This document shows, piece after piece, positions 43,776 through 56,792 of a stretch of 64,000 nucleotides of DNA. Location of the stretch: positions 1-64,000 of the forward strand of contig DF237387.1 in the NCBI GenBank assembly GCA_000708835.1, read 5' to 3'. This stretch comes from Klebsormidium nitens (Eukaryota > Streptophyta > Klebsormidiophyceae > Klebsormidiales > Klebsormidiaceae). The translations under genes were made by a program, and so were the position numbers. Numbering within the stretch: the stretch's first letter is position 1; every line of letters starts with the position of its first letter. The notes under the pieces are model-generated. The model searched no databases and had not been told where the DNA came from. It saw nothing but the letters and a program-made list of their open reading frames with translations.

Positions 43776-46700
43776 ATGGCTGCAGCCCTTCCCCTGCTGG
43801 ACAGCGTCTCCCGCGCGCTGACTCGCGGCAGCTTGCCTGCCTTGCGTGCAGCATACCGGCGCTGCTTGCATTGCCAATTGGGATTATCTGCAAGACCAGC
43901 TGCAAAGCGCGCAAGGGCTGCCAAAGGTCCTCCTTTTTCGTCCTTGCCAGCCATTCACCGTCGGCAGTCCGTATCCGAAAGTCCGGGACATAATTTCGCT
44001 GGTGGTGGTACTGAATTGCTGGCGTGCAAAAACCCGCCCACTGTTCTCTGGTCTCTAAGCTCGTTCCGCTCGCCGTTGCTGGGGGGGCCGATTTGCACCA
44101 CCTTCTCTCGCACACCACAGCTGACTGACAACCAATTTGGCCACAGCGTTTCTCCACTTTGCGCAGCAGCAATTGATGTGGAGCTCGAGGATGACTATGG
44201 CTACAGGGAGGCGGCAGAGTTGGACGAGGAGGAAGAGGAAAGGGAGCCCGCCCGAGCATCTCGGGATCACGGCACGGAGGAGCGCCTGGTGGCCAACGAG
44301 AAAATGCTGCAGATTAACAAAGCAGGTGACTGCACAGCCGAACCGTCACATCGTCACACGTTTGTTCCGCCGTACCACCACACGTGCTGGTTCAAATCAG
44401 GACTGAGGAGGAAGTTTGAAGTTCGTGAATCAGGACTAGTTGTCTCGCATAGAAGGGGTTCGATTCATCTACACACTTGTTCAACAAGTGTACGCCTTTG
44501 GAAAAGTTGACGCCTTCGCAGACAGGGCGTAATGCTCCATCGCTCACTATCGTCCATTCAATCTAAGCTTTCCTCTCTGTTTGCAGACTTTACAGTCAGT
44601 TCTTTACTGGACAAGATCTCACGGGCCAAGCTCAACCTGAAACCAGCATACCAGGTACGCTGCTCAGATGCGTTTCTCGGGATTATCACTACAACAACAT
44701 CTGATGTGACAAGCGGTGTCCCCTGCCGTCAATCCGTGTTTGCGTGTAGCTCAATCAGGCACGAGTAGTGTGAGCTTCTTTCGCAATCGGTCTTGGGTCA
44801 ACCAAGCCAGCGGGGCATAAGGCTTTGCTGTTGCATGTGCTCAATCGCTGCTGTCACATCCGGTGCAGAGGGACTACGTCTGGGACAAGAAGACGGCTAG
44901 CAAGCTCATAGAGTCACTCCTGGTGAGCTGACTCGTGTCCAGCATTTGCCATGGATGAGTCCACGTTGCACACTCTTGGCTTGCTGACTTCCTTTCATCC
45001 TGTGTCTCTGACTTCCTTCTTTGCGTTGCTTGTTTCCCAGTTGAGCCCCATCTTAGATGCATGCTCACCTTTCTTCGACTCCCTTACTGTGCGTTACTTA
45101 TTACGGAGGGGTACTGTGTGCAGCTCAACATTCCCGTCCCCACAATGTTCTTCCACGAAAAGGTATGCCCTGGCCCCCACTCTCCGCAACTTCCCGGCTT
45201 AGGCATCAGTCTCCCGTTTCAATTGTCCACCATGCCCTTTGTTTTCTTCTTAAATATACTGTACCCCAGTTTCAGATATCTGCCATAGAGCTACAACCGA
45301 TGGGTGTGGAATGGCTTGAACTCCCGAAATAACGGATGTTACTCTCGTGAGCATCGTGAAGGCGAATTCGAGGGTGCCAGGATTCCCTTTAGTGATCTAA
45401 AATGGGACGAATATCGAAGTCTTTGAATGATGAAAGGAATCAAACAATGCCATGCTTTTAGAACTAGAGGCGGTGACGATGCAGGAGCGCGGCAAGCTGG
45501 AGGTGGTCGACGGCAAGCAGCGCCTGACCAGCATATGGTCCTTCATCGTCGAGGAGCGCTTCCCGGACGGCACCCAATTTCACCTCACTGGCCTCGAAGT
45601 CTTGCGCAAGGTATGCCTAGAAACCTCTTCAGTTACATAGTTGTAGCGGGCTTTTGCGTGGTCGAGGTGGGCTCGAAGAAGCGCACTGGTTTGAGGCAGG
45701 CACAACGCCAGCTCGCAGCTGCAGCTATAAGGTCGAGGAACTTTCCTCGAATGCATGTTATCAATGGCCATCTTCGCTTGCTCGGCTGTTCGAAGGGAAG
45801 ATAAACTTTGATCTATGATCCTGTACAGGCAAGTAAGCCGCGCAACCTTATTTTGAAATGTCGGAGTACAAAGCTGTGCATCCTTTCGTTGACAAGAAGT
45901 CTTCGGTTTGACTACGAAACTTTCGTGTTGCTGCGCTAGCTGTTTGCATTGGTCCTAGGACTGCCAAGGATCGCTCTTTATATCGAACTCAGGAAAGATA
46001 CTTGCAAGGACGTTGATGAGATCACTTGACTAAGGACGGATATCGTTGGATTGGAGCTTAGGAGTTGGTAGGGGTGCGGAGGAGGTACCTTTTGCGGTCC
46101 GATTACTCGTAGCCTGACCTTATTCTCTTGGTCTATGAACACTTTCCTAAGATCCATGCTCTGTGTGTGCAGCTGAACGGTCTGCTGTACAGCGACTTGA
46201 ACGACGACCTCAAGGAGTCGTTGCAGGACTACGCGCTTAACGTGCACACCATCAGCCGCCACTCCGACGAGGACGTCGTGTTTGAGGTGCGTTTGCATTT
46301 CGTGATCGTTACAAAACGTGGAGCCACTCTCAAACAGCCATGTACCAAACCGTGGGAAGGCGAGTTCTAAGAATAAGTATCGAGGTCTTGCGCACACCGC
46401 GGTATCTCCTTGGAGTATCGGTTTCGGGGCACCGGCCTGGGATTCCCATCCCTTGGCACCGTTGCACCCCCTCTGATTCAATCATCACTTTGCAACACGT
46501 CCTTCGTAGCAAAGTCTGGGTCTTGTTGCGAGGTTCGTGCCTTAATATAGCTCAGGAAAGAAAGCCGTCGTACGATATCCTTTTCGGTTGCCCACGTAGA
46601 ACCTTGTCCCGCACGCCTATTCAGGTGTTCGATCCGGCCTCCCGTCCTGACCGACTCAGCGGCATCCGCCGGTCTTGGTACTTTTGGCCCCATATACCCA

Positions 46701-49155
46701 TACGCGGATTGTCCGATGCAAAGATGGATTGCAGTGAATGTTTATTTACCTTCCTTTCATGTTCAGGTGTTTGAGCGGCTCAACATGGGCTCCACGCAGC
46801 TGAACGAGCAGGAGCTGCGCAACTGCATCTACCAGGGCACGTACAACAGCCTCCTCGAAGACCTCGTCCTGGACGGCTACATGCTGCTCGCCATGCACGC
46901 CGACGCGCCGCACAAGAGGTGACTGGTCTCGAGTTGCATTTGATAAGCCTACAAGTCTGCGTAGGGCATGCATGGCCACGTCAAGCAGTCAACGGCGATG
47001 GGCCCCCGAGAGGCTGTACCTTAAGTTTAGTCCGTGAGAAAAGGCTTAGACCTACTGAGTGTGCATTCATGAAGCTTGGAGCTCCGACGCGCATTATTAA
47101 GGTGATTAAGTCGAGCTTTGTCCTTCACTTTCTTGGTAGCTTTTCCCGTCCTCAGGAGGCGGCACCCCGCAATTGCCTCCTCCGTTTCGTGGGACCTGTT
47201 CTCGCTTGCACACTGCGCCGCGCCCACTGTGATCCTGAAGCGTGCGTGGTGCCACGTGCAGGATGCGCGACCGGGAGCTGCTGCTGCGGTTTTTTGCGCT
47301 GCGCACGACCGGCGTCGAGGGCTTCATGCTGCCCGTCAAGACGTGGCTCAACGAACAGATGCGCCAGTGAGCCCCGCCCCAAATGATCCTGGAAGAAAAA
47401 AGCAGTAGCCCAAAACGTGACGACCAAATCCTGAGAAGGAAAAGGAAAAGTAACAGGACTGGGAAAGGCAAGATACAATCAGCCGCACTAAGGACCGATA
47501 CCCTGGACTCATAAGTTCACCTGTTTCACACCGCACCTAGACACCAAAATAAAGCGTACCCGTCCCGACAGGGTGAACTTGATGTTGTCCTGGCTTTACA
47601 CTAATATCTTGACTTGTCAGTATCCTTCTCCACATTACCCTATTTCCGCATGAACAAAGTTTTCCCTGACCCCTAAGTTGCAACTTCCAATCGTGTCCTT
47701 TAGTATGATCGCGCGTGGATCCCCTTGCGTGCAGCAACATGGACGTGTCGACCGAAGAGGCGGCAGCCATGAAGGCGGACTTCGTGCGGAGCGTCCGGCT
47801 GGCGGTGGAGGTCTTTGGAGAAGACCACGTATTCCGCGTCCTTCGGTGAGCCTGTTTCCGGCTTCTGGGTTTAGACTTTTGGGGTCGTTGATTCGTGATC
47901 TTCATTGACTGGGTCGCCGGCATAGAGAATTGTGCTGTGTGAGAAATGCTGATACGCATTGCGATAACAAACACGGAGGCTGCAGTCAATAGGGTAGGGT
48001 TCATTAGGACACCAAACCAACCGATGTGAAGGCGGTATTCAGTGCTGATAAGACCGAAAAGAGATTTGCATCTCCATTTTATGAGTTGCTTAGTCTCCTT
48101 CAATCCTGCGATCACGCGGATCGGCCACCATTGCAAGTTTCGTGACCGGCCGCAACGGCTACTGGGCTGCCTCCTAGCGTTGCGGCACCAGAAACGTCTC
48201 TTACGAAGGTGTAAGAGGACATCATATCGTGCGCGAGTCGCAGCAACTTCCAGTCTCCGAGCATTCGTTTGTTTCGACCACCAAGCCATTGAGCTTCATC
48301 TGTGTAAGCGAGTGACGGCTGAATTTGCGCAGGAGAGCATGCGGCAGCTGGGTAACTAGTGTGGGGGCGTGTCGTGCAGGCCCGGAGTGCGCAAGGCGGA
48401 CGAGCCCAAGTGGGACTCGGAAGTAAATGTCGCTCTCTGGGACACCGTCATGGTTAGTTCTGTATTCCCGCCGCACATCGCGCATCGCACATCACTTAGA
48501 CGATTTGTCGTTCTTTTTAAACCTCCGCGGCATTGGTTCAGATTTAGAAAGGTTAATCCAACAACTGGGTGTGCCAAGTGCGCTTGTTGTGCTCACAGAT
48601 CAGAAAAGCAGAAGGAGAAAGAATTGCGTCGAAAAAGTCGCTCCTACCGAAACGCGCTTAAACGGCTTGTTTGCCCTGTGCAGTTCGGTTTCTTGCAGTT
48701 TCAGGACGATGACGGCATCCTGGCGGCCCGGAGCGAAATCAAGAAAGCGCTCATGGACCTGATGACAAAGGTAAGCCAATGCGATGTGCCAAGAACATCC
48801 ACGTTCTGGCTGCTAATGCGCGACAGGTACTCCCATGTTTCGTCCTAGTGCGAAGTGGGAAAGAAACGAAGCAGACACGATGAAGCCTATGCTTATCAGG
48901 TGCTCTTGCAACAGAGAACCCTTCAGGGACCCTCTTTTAAGAACCAACTGATAATTTTCCCCTTCCTGATTGACATGGTATGCGAATCTTCTTAAGTGCA
49001 CTTTTGTTGAGACAATGAACTTATTCAATCTTCAAATGCAGGATACCGAATTCCGACGCGCACTCGTTTCCAGCAGAAAGGCACTCAAAACCCGCTGCGG
49101 TAAATGGAATAAAGCACTTGGTAAGGTCCTCGGTTCGCCACCTGTAAGAGACTAG
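43776..49155 (+). CDS. DUF262 (GmrSD/ParB-like nuclease-fold) protein
   Basis: Twelve exons keep phase: 43776–44325, 44587–44654, 44869–44922, 45124–45162, 45485–45610, 46173–46286, 46767–46918, 47262–47366, 47735–47845, 48380–48452, 48699–48770 and 49042–49155; about 525 residues. Residues about 180–370 are a canonical DUF262 domain: an N-terminal [23 protein letters not shown], the signature [11 protein letters not shown] (about 244–254), [20 protein letters not shown] and LNEQELRNC. In bacterial GmrSD and SspE-type proteins this domain uses a DGQQR motif for nucleotide binding or nuclease control. Here the motif is DGKQR. The N-terminal 130 residues are Arg/Ser/Ala-rich, possibly an organelle transit peptide, then strongly acidic. 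The C-terminus is helical, and I see no HNH (DUF1524) nuclease. The start has a good context (cggcATGGCT). Confidence 0.87.
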
Positions 49156-49858
49156 GGGTCTCTCAAAAAAAGGTGGGACAACTCGAGATCGTCAAGGTCC
49201 AATACATGAAGTTGGAAAAGTTCAGTCGATGGTTCTAAAGTTGGATGCCATCAAGATGATGAGCACGTGAGAACGCGACCGGTGCTCCCATAAGATATAT
49301 GCCTACTGTACATTTGACTACGGGTCTTCCGTACCAAGCCACGCACCTGGGACAAACCAGAACTTCAATATGGATGACGTGCACTATCCCTTGCATTCAT
49401 ATGGCAAGAGCGCAAAAGTGGCCGGACACGCAGGAAATCAATAGAATTGCACATGTGTGGTCGACCGCCGCACACGCGCGGCAAAGTTCCCTGGCCTAGC
49501 TCACATGAGAACTGCATGAGTAAACCAGCTTTATAAAGGCCATATTTGACCACAGAGTCGTGTTGAACATGTGGAACGACTTGATTGCTATTATGTATAG
49601 GCCGCATGTACTGATGCACATGCAACATGGTTCATCCGCGGTTTTGCCGCTCTGGGGGAATAGATAACGCGTACGAGATTAGCCAATTACGCGAACAATG
49701 CTCACGCAGCCGTTAAATGCTCAATTGGATGATTAGGCTGCACGACCTTGCCCATAAACTGAGCGTCGAACCGGCGTACAACATCACGCAACTTTAGTTC
49801 CAAGACGCGGCCCCTTCGAACGCCACTTGAGCCCCTCCGAGCAGACTAGCAACTCCCA
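49156..49858. other. Convergent intergenic region, nothing recognised
   Basis: Seven hundred bases lie between the DUF262 gene (plus) and the hydrolase gene (minus). They should hold both 3' UTRs; no ORF or repeat of note. Confidence 0.4.
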
Positions 49859-52800
49859 TTACGCCCCGTTCTGCTTCGTTTCCGTGCTCGCCCCCTCCAG
49901 CTTCCTCAGAAACTCCAACGTCTTAGTGTACGCAACATCTTGCCGGTTCAGCGGCTTGCACGCGTTCACGTGATCAGTCCCTCTGAGCACAATGAGATCC
50001 CCAAAGCCCGGATAGGCTGACTCTATTGGCACCACTTCCATGCGCAGCTTCACGCCGCCGTACGCCTCCACGACGGGGGTCACCTTATCCTCGCTGAAGT
50101 TGATGACGTCCACCTGGCGAACGCGCATTGGACGGCGGGTTAGGCAAGCAACCTCCGGTTAGGTTCCAAACCTCTGCTCTGACTTCTGCATGACGCCTCG
50201 GTTTACGTGCAGACGTGCAGGACCACTCCGAAGGCCCAAAGAAGGAGACGCTTGCGAACCATCTGTTTTGACGTGTATAGGACGCTGAATGCGCGTTAAC
50301 CCGAAAAACCCGGACATCACCCTACAGAGCCGGCTTGCTTACATTACCCTTCAGAAGCCAGTTTGAATGCCGGTTTGTTTGGGGACCGCGAAAACTGCCC
50401 ACCTGAGTTTGAGGCTTAGGACTAGGCTACGGAGTCTGCGTAATCAAGCAATTATGGAGACAAACATGTGTACATCAGTCGGATGCCCTGGGGATCGCCT
50501 CAAGCACTCAACCACTCACCCGGCCCTTCTGGTACTCCTTTTTGAGCAGCTTGTTGAGCTCCTCCAGCCGGGGTGAACCAGACCGCAGCTCGCCGACCTG
50601 CGAGTACCGGATGGGTTTTGCTCACCGAATTTATGCTTGTGCAAACCCTGCTCGAAAATGAGGCACTATCCATGGACAGTTTTCCGGAGATGTAGGGCTG
50701 GGTAGGCAGAAACAGAAGTGAGACGCAGGTGTCTAAGTTGACGTCTCCATCCGAGGCCGGTGGGAGGCCAGTAGAACAAACGGGCACTTGTTGGTGGTCA
50801 GGGAAGAGACGTGAGGATGACGCAAAGAACTAAGGGAAAAGCACACAATTACAGAATGGAGGCGAAACGGAGGTTAAGAACAGAGTTGGAAATAGTAGAA
50901 ACAACATCAATCTTTGAAGTCAACTCACTGCGGCCGCTGGCCGCAGCACGACGCCCATGCGCGAGGGCAGGTCCGCGAGGCGGCTGCCAAAGTGCGGGCA
51001 GCTGTAGAACACGATCCCCCGGATCCGCTCCCCGAGCGCCCGGTACTTCTCCTCCGACCGCACCAGCTGCAGCATCTGCTTCGCAACCAGGCCCCCCAGC
51101 GAGTGCGTCACAAAAATCACCGGGCGCTCGCCAACCCCGGCCGCGAGCAACTTTTCCAATAAGTGCGCGCTTAACTCTTGCAATGGGAGGGTGGCCCCCG
51201 ACCACTCAGTCAGGTTGGTTTTGTACTCGGTGGACAGCAACCGGGCGGAAGGCAAGTCTTTCGCGAGCCAGTCGGTGGGCCAGCAGCCGTCGCCCTCGCG
51301 CGGCCGGTCCTCTTCCCGGAGGTCTTCTACCACCCCCCCGGCTTTGATCGCACTCGTTTTGTCGTCCGTCATGCGCCAGGTTTTGTACGCGCCCCCCATG
51401 AGGCCGTGGATGAAAACCACGTCGAGTGCCGGCTCGGAGATCAACGGTTCAGGGCAATCCCCCTTTTCCGGGGGGTGGGGGAGCTGTACGGGGCTAGATC
51501 GGGCGCCGCTTGCGCCGTCGACCTGACCCTCTCCCGCTCTAGTTGCCGCTGAGTGCATGCTAGCCGGCGCGTTAGGCAACAGCTTCTCTACTCCTACTTT
51601 GACCGCTACTTTTTGCCGTGACGTGACCTCGCCCTGTCTGTCCGAAAACTCCTGCAGCACCTCGCGGACACTGTCCGCTGTATCACCCGGCTGATCATTC
51701 CCAGTGGCAGCGTCCGGTTTACTTACTCCCTCACTTGTTCCGCTCTTTCCGTTTCGTTCAGTTGCGTCGCCCTTACTATGCTGCGCACCAACTGCTCCGC
51801 TTCCCTCAGAGGCTATCCCCTCTTCCGCTTGTTCCGACGCTCCCACGCTCTCAGTTCCGAGCGACTCTTCTCCCTTCCCTTCGCCTATGACCGTCGCCGC
51901 TGGGTGCACCAATCCGGGCACTTCGCCCTCGCTCTCCTGCCCACTTTCTGCCTCCCCTTGGCCTGCGCTTCCTACTGGGACCTTCGCGCTCGCCGCTCTT
52001 CCACCGTTCGAAACTTCCCTCTCACTCGAAGCCCCCTTCAAAGCTCCGCCCTCCCTAGCTTCCTCAACTTTCGCTGCTTCGCCCGTTCCATTCGAACCCA
52101 GATCCGTTACTCCGGCCGATTCGTTCGCAATCTGACCTCTCGACCCTCCACTCAAGCACGTGCGAAAGTGCGGGGCGGTCGGATCAAGCAGGTAGATTCC
52201 GTCAAGGTATCGAGGCCAAGGTTTCAGTTCCAGCCCCTCCCCCTCTCCCGTCCCGCACCGCTTCCAAAACGCGAGGTGCAACAGCGTCTCCTTCGCAAAA
52301 CTCCGCAGTTTCAGATCGCCTTTCTGGGCTGCCACCCGCCCGTCGGCGACCTCTTCCAGCCAGTTCACCAGCGCCTGGTCGCCCCCAAGAAGCGCCCCCA
52401 ACTGCGGATGAATCGACAAATTTGCCAGAACTCGCAGCGCATGACGCTTCACATACGGCCGTTTCTGCTTCGGCGGCTTCGCGGGCGCTTTCCCGTTCTC
52501 CTTCGTCACCCCCGCGCCCTCGCGCGCGCTCTGCCACTGCTGCGTTGACACCGTCGCGCCGAAGTGGGCCGATCTCAGAAACTGTGTCAAGAGCGCGTAA
52601 CCCCCCGCGTCCAGCACGCGCCGCTGCCGCGCGCCGTCCTCGGCGATCACCTCCGCCAGCGCTTTCAAAGCGTTCGACACCGCGAGCAAAACGTCCGCTT
52701 CGGCGACCGGCTTCGGCGGGCCCTTCCTGCCGCCCCCGAACGAAAACCACCCGCGCTTCTCCGGCGCCACGTCAGCTGCCACGTCAGCACCAACCGTCAC

Positions 52801-55800
52801 CGCCTGCTGGGCCATAACTTTCTCTAGCTGGTCGAGCGCGGACTTCGCAGCAACCACCGCTTGGTTCTGCAACACTCCGTGTGCGTCCGTCGGTTTCGGG
52901 CCCGCTTTTTTGGCGTCGTTACCGACAAGCGATAACAGAGTCGCCAGCCATGCCTCCATTAGTAGTTTCCCGTCGGGTCCAAGCGCATCGATGCTCAATT
53001 GAAGGGTCGCAGTAGCGGACGCACGGACGTCGGGGGGGCTCGCAGGATGCGACGTCCACTTGAGGAAGATCTGCGGAGAGGCGTAAACGGTTGGTAAGCT
53101 GTGCTCAAATCAGCCGCGTATGAGAGACAATCGTCGATGGTCATCTGTTTCTTGAGATCCATGAGAATTCGACGTAAGTGCTCCCTTCTCGTGAGAAGCA
53201 GAAGCCCTTACTCACCTTCGAGGAAACACGAGATCGTTGGACTGCATGAAGGGTCTCTCGGCGACTATACAGGGCGGATCATCAGTACGCTTGATGGGGC
53301 CACAGTCGACCAAACACTAACACTAGCCAGTGGCTATCTTCGCAGACCGCAGCCTCCAGCGGCGATCCAATCCGGTTGCACCGCCCTTCTCTTCTCTCCA
53401 GCCCCGCACAGAAGAACAAGTACAACTGTCACGACACACATGACATCTCACCGGGATCCAAAGCTTCAGCTCGTCCTTGTCCACGTCCCCCTCCCTCGTC
53501 AGCAGCTCCAGCAGCCCCGCCAGAGGCCGCTGCACGGCGCCCCCCAGGCGCTCGTCGGCCGCCAGCCGCCGCAAAACCCCCAAACCCTGCGCGCCCAGCC
53601 ACCCGCGGCTCTCGGGGCTCCGGTTGGCGCACGCGCCGAGCGCTCGAACGCCCGTAGACGCCAGGGCGGAGATGCCCCCCGGGGAGAGGCGGCTCGGGAG
53701 GGCGGGGTCGTGGAAGAGAGTGCCGGCCAGCATGCCAAGGAGAGGGGGGGTCCACGTGGCAGCCGCGCCTTCGGCCCTGGATGAGGGGGTGGAAAGAATT
53801 GGTGATTTGAAGGAATCCAGGCAGTCTTTCCTTGCATGAAACCAAAGAAGTTCCAACGGCAAGTCCTTGGAAAAGGTAGCCCTCACCACCTGTGCTATAA
53901 AGTTCAAAGACCTACGAAAGATCAAGCGGAGAGGGTTACGCTTTATCAGGAATGTGGTGAAGGATAACGCGTGACCAAGTCGGGCAAGATTATACCTGAC
54001 ACCAAGCACCTATTGTTAAACGCTTCTTGATCCCTTGGTTTCTTTATAGACCGGAATACACGAATTATCAAAACCTTTGATGATGCAATTCTCACGTCCG
54101 CAGGGATCACCAACGATCCTGCTAAAGCCATATCGAGCAAGAACTAATTATGTCGTCGTTCAATCTGGAAATGATGGGTCTTTCGACTCAGGCGCTCTCC
54201 TTCAATGCAACAAACAGAAGGCTTGCTTACCACTCCGTCTGGTCTTTCGCAAGCTCCTCGATCGCCCTCGCCGCATGAAACTGCACGCTCGGATCGGGGT
54301 GCCTCAGCGCAGCTTCGAGCGCTCCCCCATCGCCGTCCAGGCACGCAATCTGCTCCCTGTTTTTCGGCGACCCCGCTGCCCACGTGGCAACAGCCCACGT
54401 CGCCAGCTGGCCGCCCAGGTTGATCTCGTCCAGGGCGGGGCTGCTCTCGCCCCCCAGTAGGAAACTACCGAGGCCGCTCGGCCCGCTGCGCAAAGGGTGA
54501 TCTCGGCGAACTACACCCGGAATATGATCCGGGATGGTGAATCCTACCTTCCGAGGCGTGCTGTTTACTGCAGACTGTTCTAGCGGTGGTACACTGTCCG
54601 CAAAGACTCCTCTGAACAAGCCGAATGGTTGTTGACTGATGAACAACGGCTGGGAACTTGAAGTAGATGCCTGGGAATGGCTCGATCTCCGCTTCTCGTC
54701 CCCCTGACCGACCGCGGCGCTCCTTTCCGACGAAGGGATCCCTTTCAGGTCGCCTTCTAAAACCTCCCGGCCTGAAGAAGAAACGCGCTCGCTTCCTTCC
54801 CAAGCCCGCTGAACGCCTACGATAGACGTGTCTCCCAAAACCCGGATCCCGATGCCCTGCACTCCGCCGCCGTCCCTTCCGCCCAGGCCCCTCTTCCGCC
54901 GTTCCTCTTCTTCGTCCAAATCCCGCTCAAACGAGCGCATCTCTTGCAACGCCGTGGCGATGTCGTCAGGGTCTGCGTCGGAAGACAGGTGGATGCCACG
55001 TGTCCAGCTGCTGACGTCAGGCCCCGCGACGAGCTTCGCGAGAGAAGCGACCAGAAGCCTCTGGCCGGGGTGGGCGTGGTCGATGTCTTCTAGGTCCTGC
55101 AGAGGGGGTGGAAGCTGAGGATAAGTCGCTGTATGACGGAGAACAAAAGCTAGGCCTCCTTATTCGAGTCTCCATAGCTGCATTTCAGAGCGCTGCGTGT
55201 GTAATCGCTTGCCAATGAATTTGCTTTGTCGACTTCGTCTATGGTAAAAGAAGGGTCACGGAGGACGATTGAGCAGCAGGAGGGATTACTCGAATCGTTC
55301 TTGCCCAGCAGGACGTCTTACGAAGTAGAGCACGACTCTTCAAAGCTTAACGGAAACGGGAACATAATCTGTATGATTGTCGAAGCTCCATCGTCGTCAA
55401 ATGCAAATCCATTCACCGCCCCCTCATTCCTTAGCCCTCAACCCAACAAGATTCTAGCACAACTTATCAACTGAAAGTTCTTAGACGAACTCGAAAATGG
55501 AAGAACCAAACCAAGCCTATCAGAACCAGTCGAAGACATTTCCGCTGAGGTCTCACCTCTTCCAAGTCCCAGTCCCTGGTTGGGGGCAGCATCTGCACCC
55601 GTGGCAACATATCACAATACTTCAACAGCCGCGGCACGGCCCCCCGCTGCGCCAGGACCGCCCCCGCCGTCCTCTTGTCGTCCAAAAAGTAGCCCAAAGC
55701 CCGCGCCGCCTCGTTCCTAACCGCAGGTTCTTCCCGGCTGACCTGCCCCAGTAACCACCGCAGGATCTTCCCCTCCCCAGCGCGCGCGATTGCGTTCCGC

Positions 55801-56792
55801 CGCTCGCGATTCGCTGCAAAGTCAGCGATTAACGCCGCTATGCGAGCCCGTAAAAGCGAGCGCCCCCGACTGTGCACATCCTCCATCTCTTCCAGAGGGC
55901 CCCAGAGCACTGTCACGAGACAGCTCGCGAGCGCCCCCGCAGATGACGTCATTGCCGATGTGGCAGCCGACAGCTCTTCCCATTGCTCGGCGGCTGCGCT
56001 CGAAACCTCGCGAGCGCGGGCCCGGACCTCATGCGCAGCCCCGCGCATGCTTTGGGATGCGGAGCGCATCACCGCCCGAGGGTCCGTGTTCAGAACCTTG
56101 CCAGGTGTCACGTCGCCGTTGGCCACGACGGCTGCCCCCCCGGAGAGAAGAAGCGCGGCCAGAGCGCCGTACAGGAGGGTGCGTCGGGCGCTCTCAGGGG
56201 GACGTTGATGAGGAGGTGTGCTTAACGAGGGGTTTGGAGACGATACAGAGGGGGCGCCGCTGAGATCGGATGAGAGGCCAGGCGTTTCGCTGCTGAGCCC
56301 CCTGAATTCGTGGGCAGAGTGGTCGTTGAGGGGCTGGAAAGGCTGAGCATGACCAAAGTGAAAACGCTGGTCTCTGTCGGTCCTGTAGTGGCGGACGCTG
56401 CCGTGTGCTGGCAAGAGGGCACACTTCAGACCCGAAGGGTGATGCAGCAAGGGGGAAAGAAGTCTGCCGGGAAGTGGCTGTGAGAAGCGACCCCCGCTTT
56501 TTGCCGCTGACGTCTGCTGGCCCCTTGGAGAAAGACTTTCAGCACTCTGAATAAAGGCAGACTCCCTTTTGTCAGAGCCGTTTCCTGTTATGCTCCCGCT
56601 TGCGGCTCTCCGTTGAAGATCAGACTCTCTTTCACACTCCGGACTTGAGGACCTTGCCCCAGCATGCTCTTGCTTGCCCCCCCTGGCCCCTACTCCTAGA
56701 CCTTCATCAGAAGTGCGCCAAACTTGGCCACTTTCTGCAACTGAGTCCCTGCGCTGGGAAAGCTTGCAGAGAACTCGCCTACGCAGGGCCAT
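49859..56792 (-). CDS. SERAC1-like alpha/beta hydrolase with helical-repeat middle
   Basis: Six exons, listed 5' to 3': 56792–55557, 55096–54231, 53776–53452, 53070–50929, 50597–50520 and 50113–49859; 1,633 residues, all phases matching. The basic N-terminus (MALRRRVLCK) looks like an organelle presequence. A single membrane segment (LLYGALAALLLSGGAAV) follows near residue 220. HEAT/ARM-like helices run through the middle (AVRNEAARALGYFL, SVQFHAARAIEELA, RHALRVLANLSIHP), split by disordered Ser/Glu-rich inserts. The C-terminal 280 residues are a serine hydrolase: an oxyanion segment VVFIHGLMGG (about 1360), the nucleophile elbow THSLGG (Ser near 1465), CPHFGS, and a terminal FGDLI with GTDHVNACKP bearing the His. 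This matches SERAC1, a phosphatidylglycerol-remodelling protein at mitochondria–ER contacts in animals. An organelle lipid role is a reasonable inference. Confidence 0.87.

Noticed and set aside
43776-49155. Bacterial contamination as the source of the DUF262 domain
   Set aside because: The coding sequence is split by at least eleven phase-consistent GT–AG introns and sits between ordinary eukaryotic genes.
51704-52548. Overlapping plus-strand ORFs of 143 and 256 codons
   Set aside because: They are antisense to the large fourth exon of the SERAC1-like gene, which has clear domain homology and phase-consistent splices on the minus strand.
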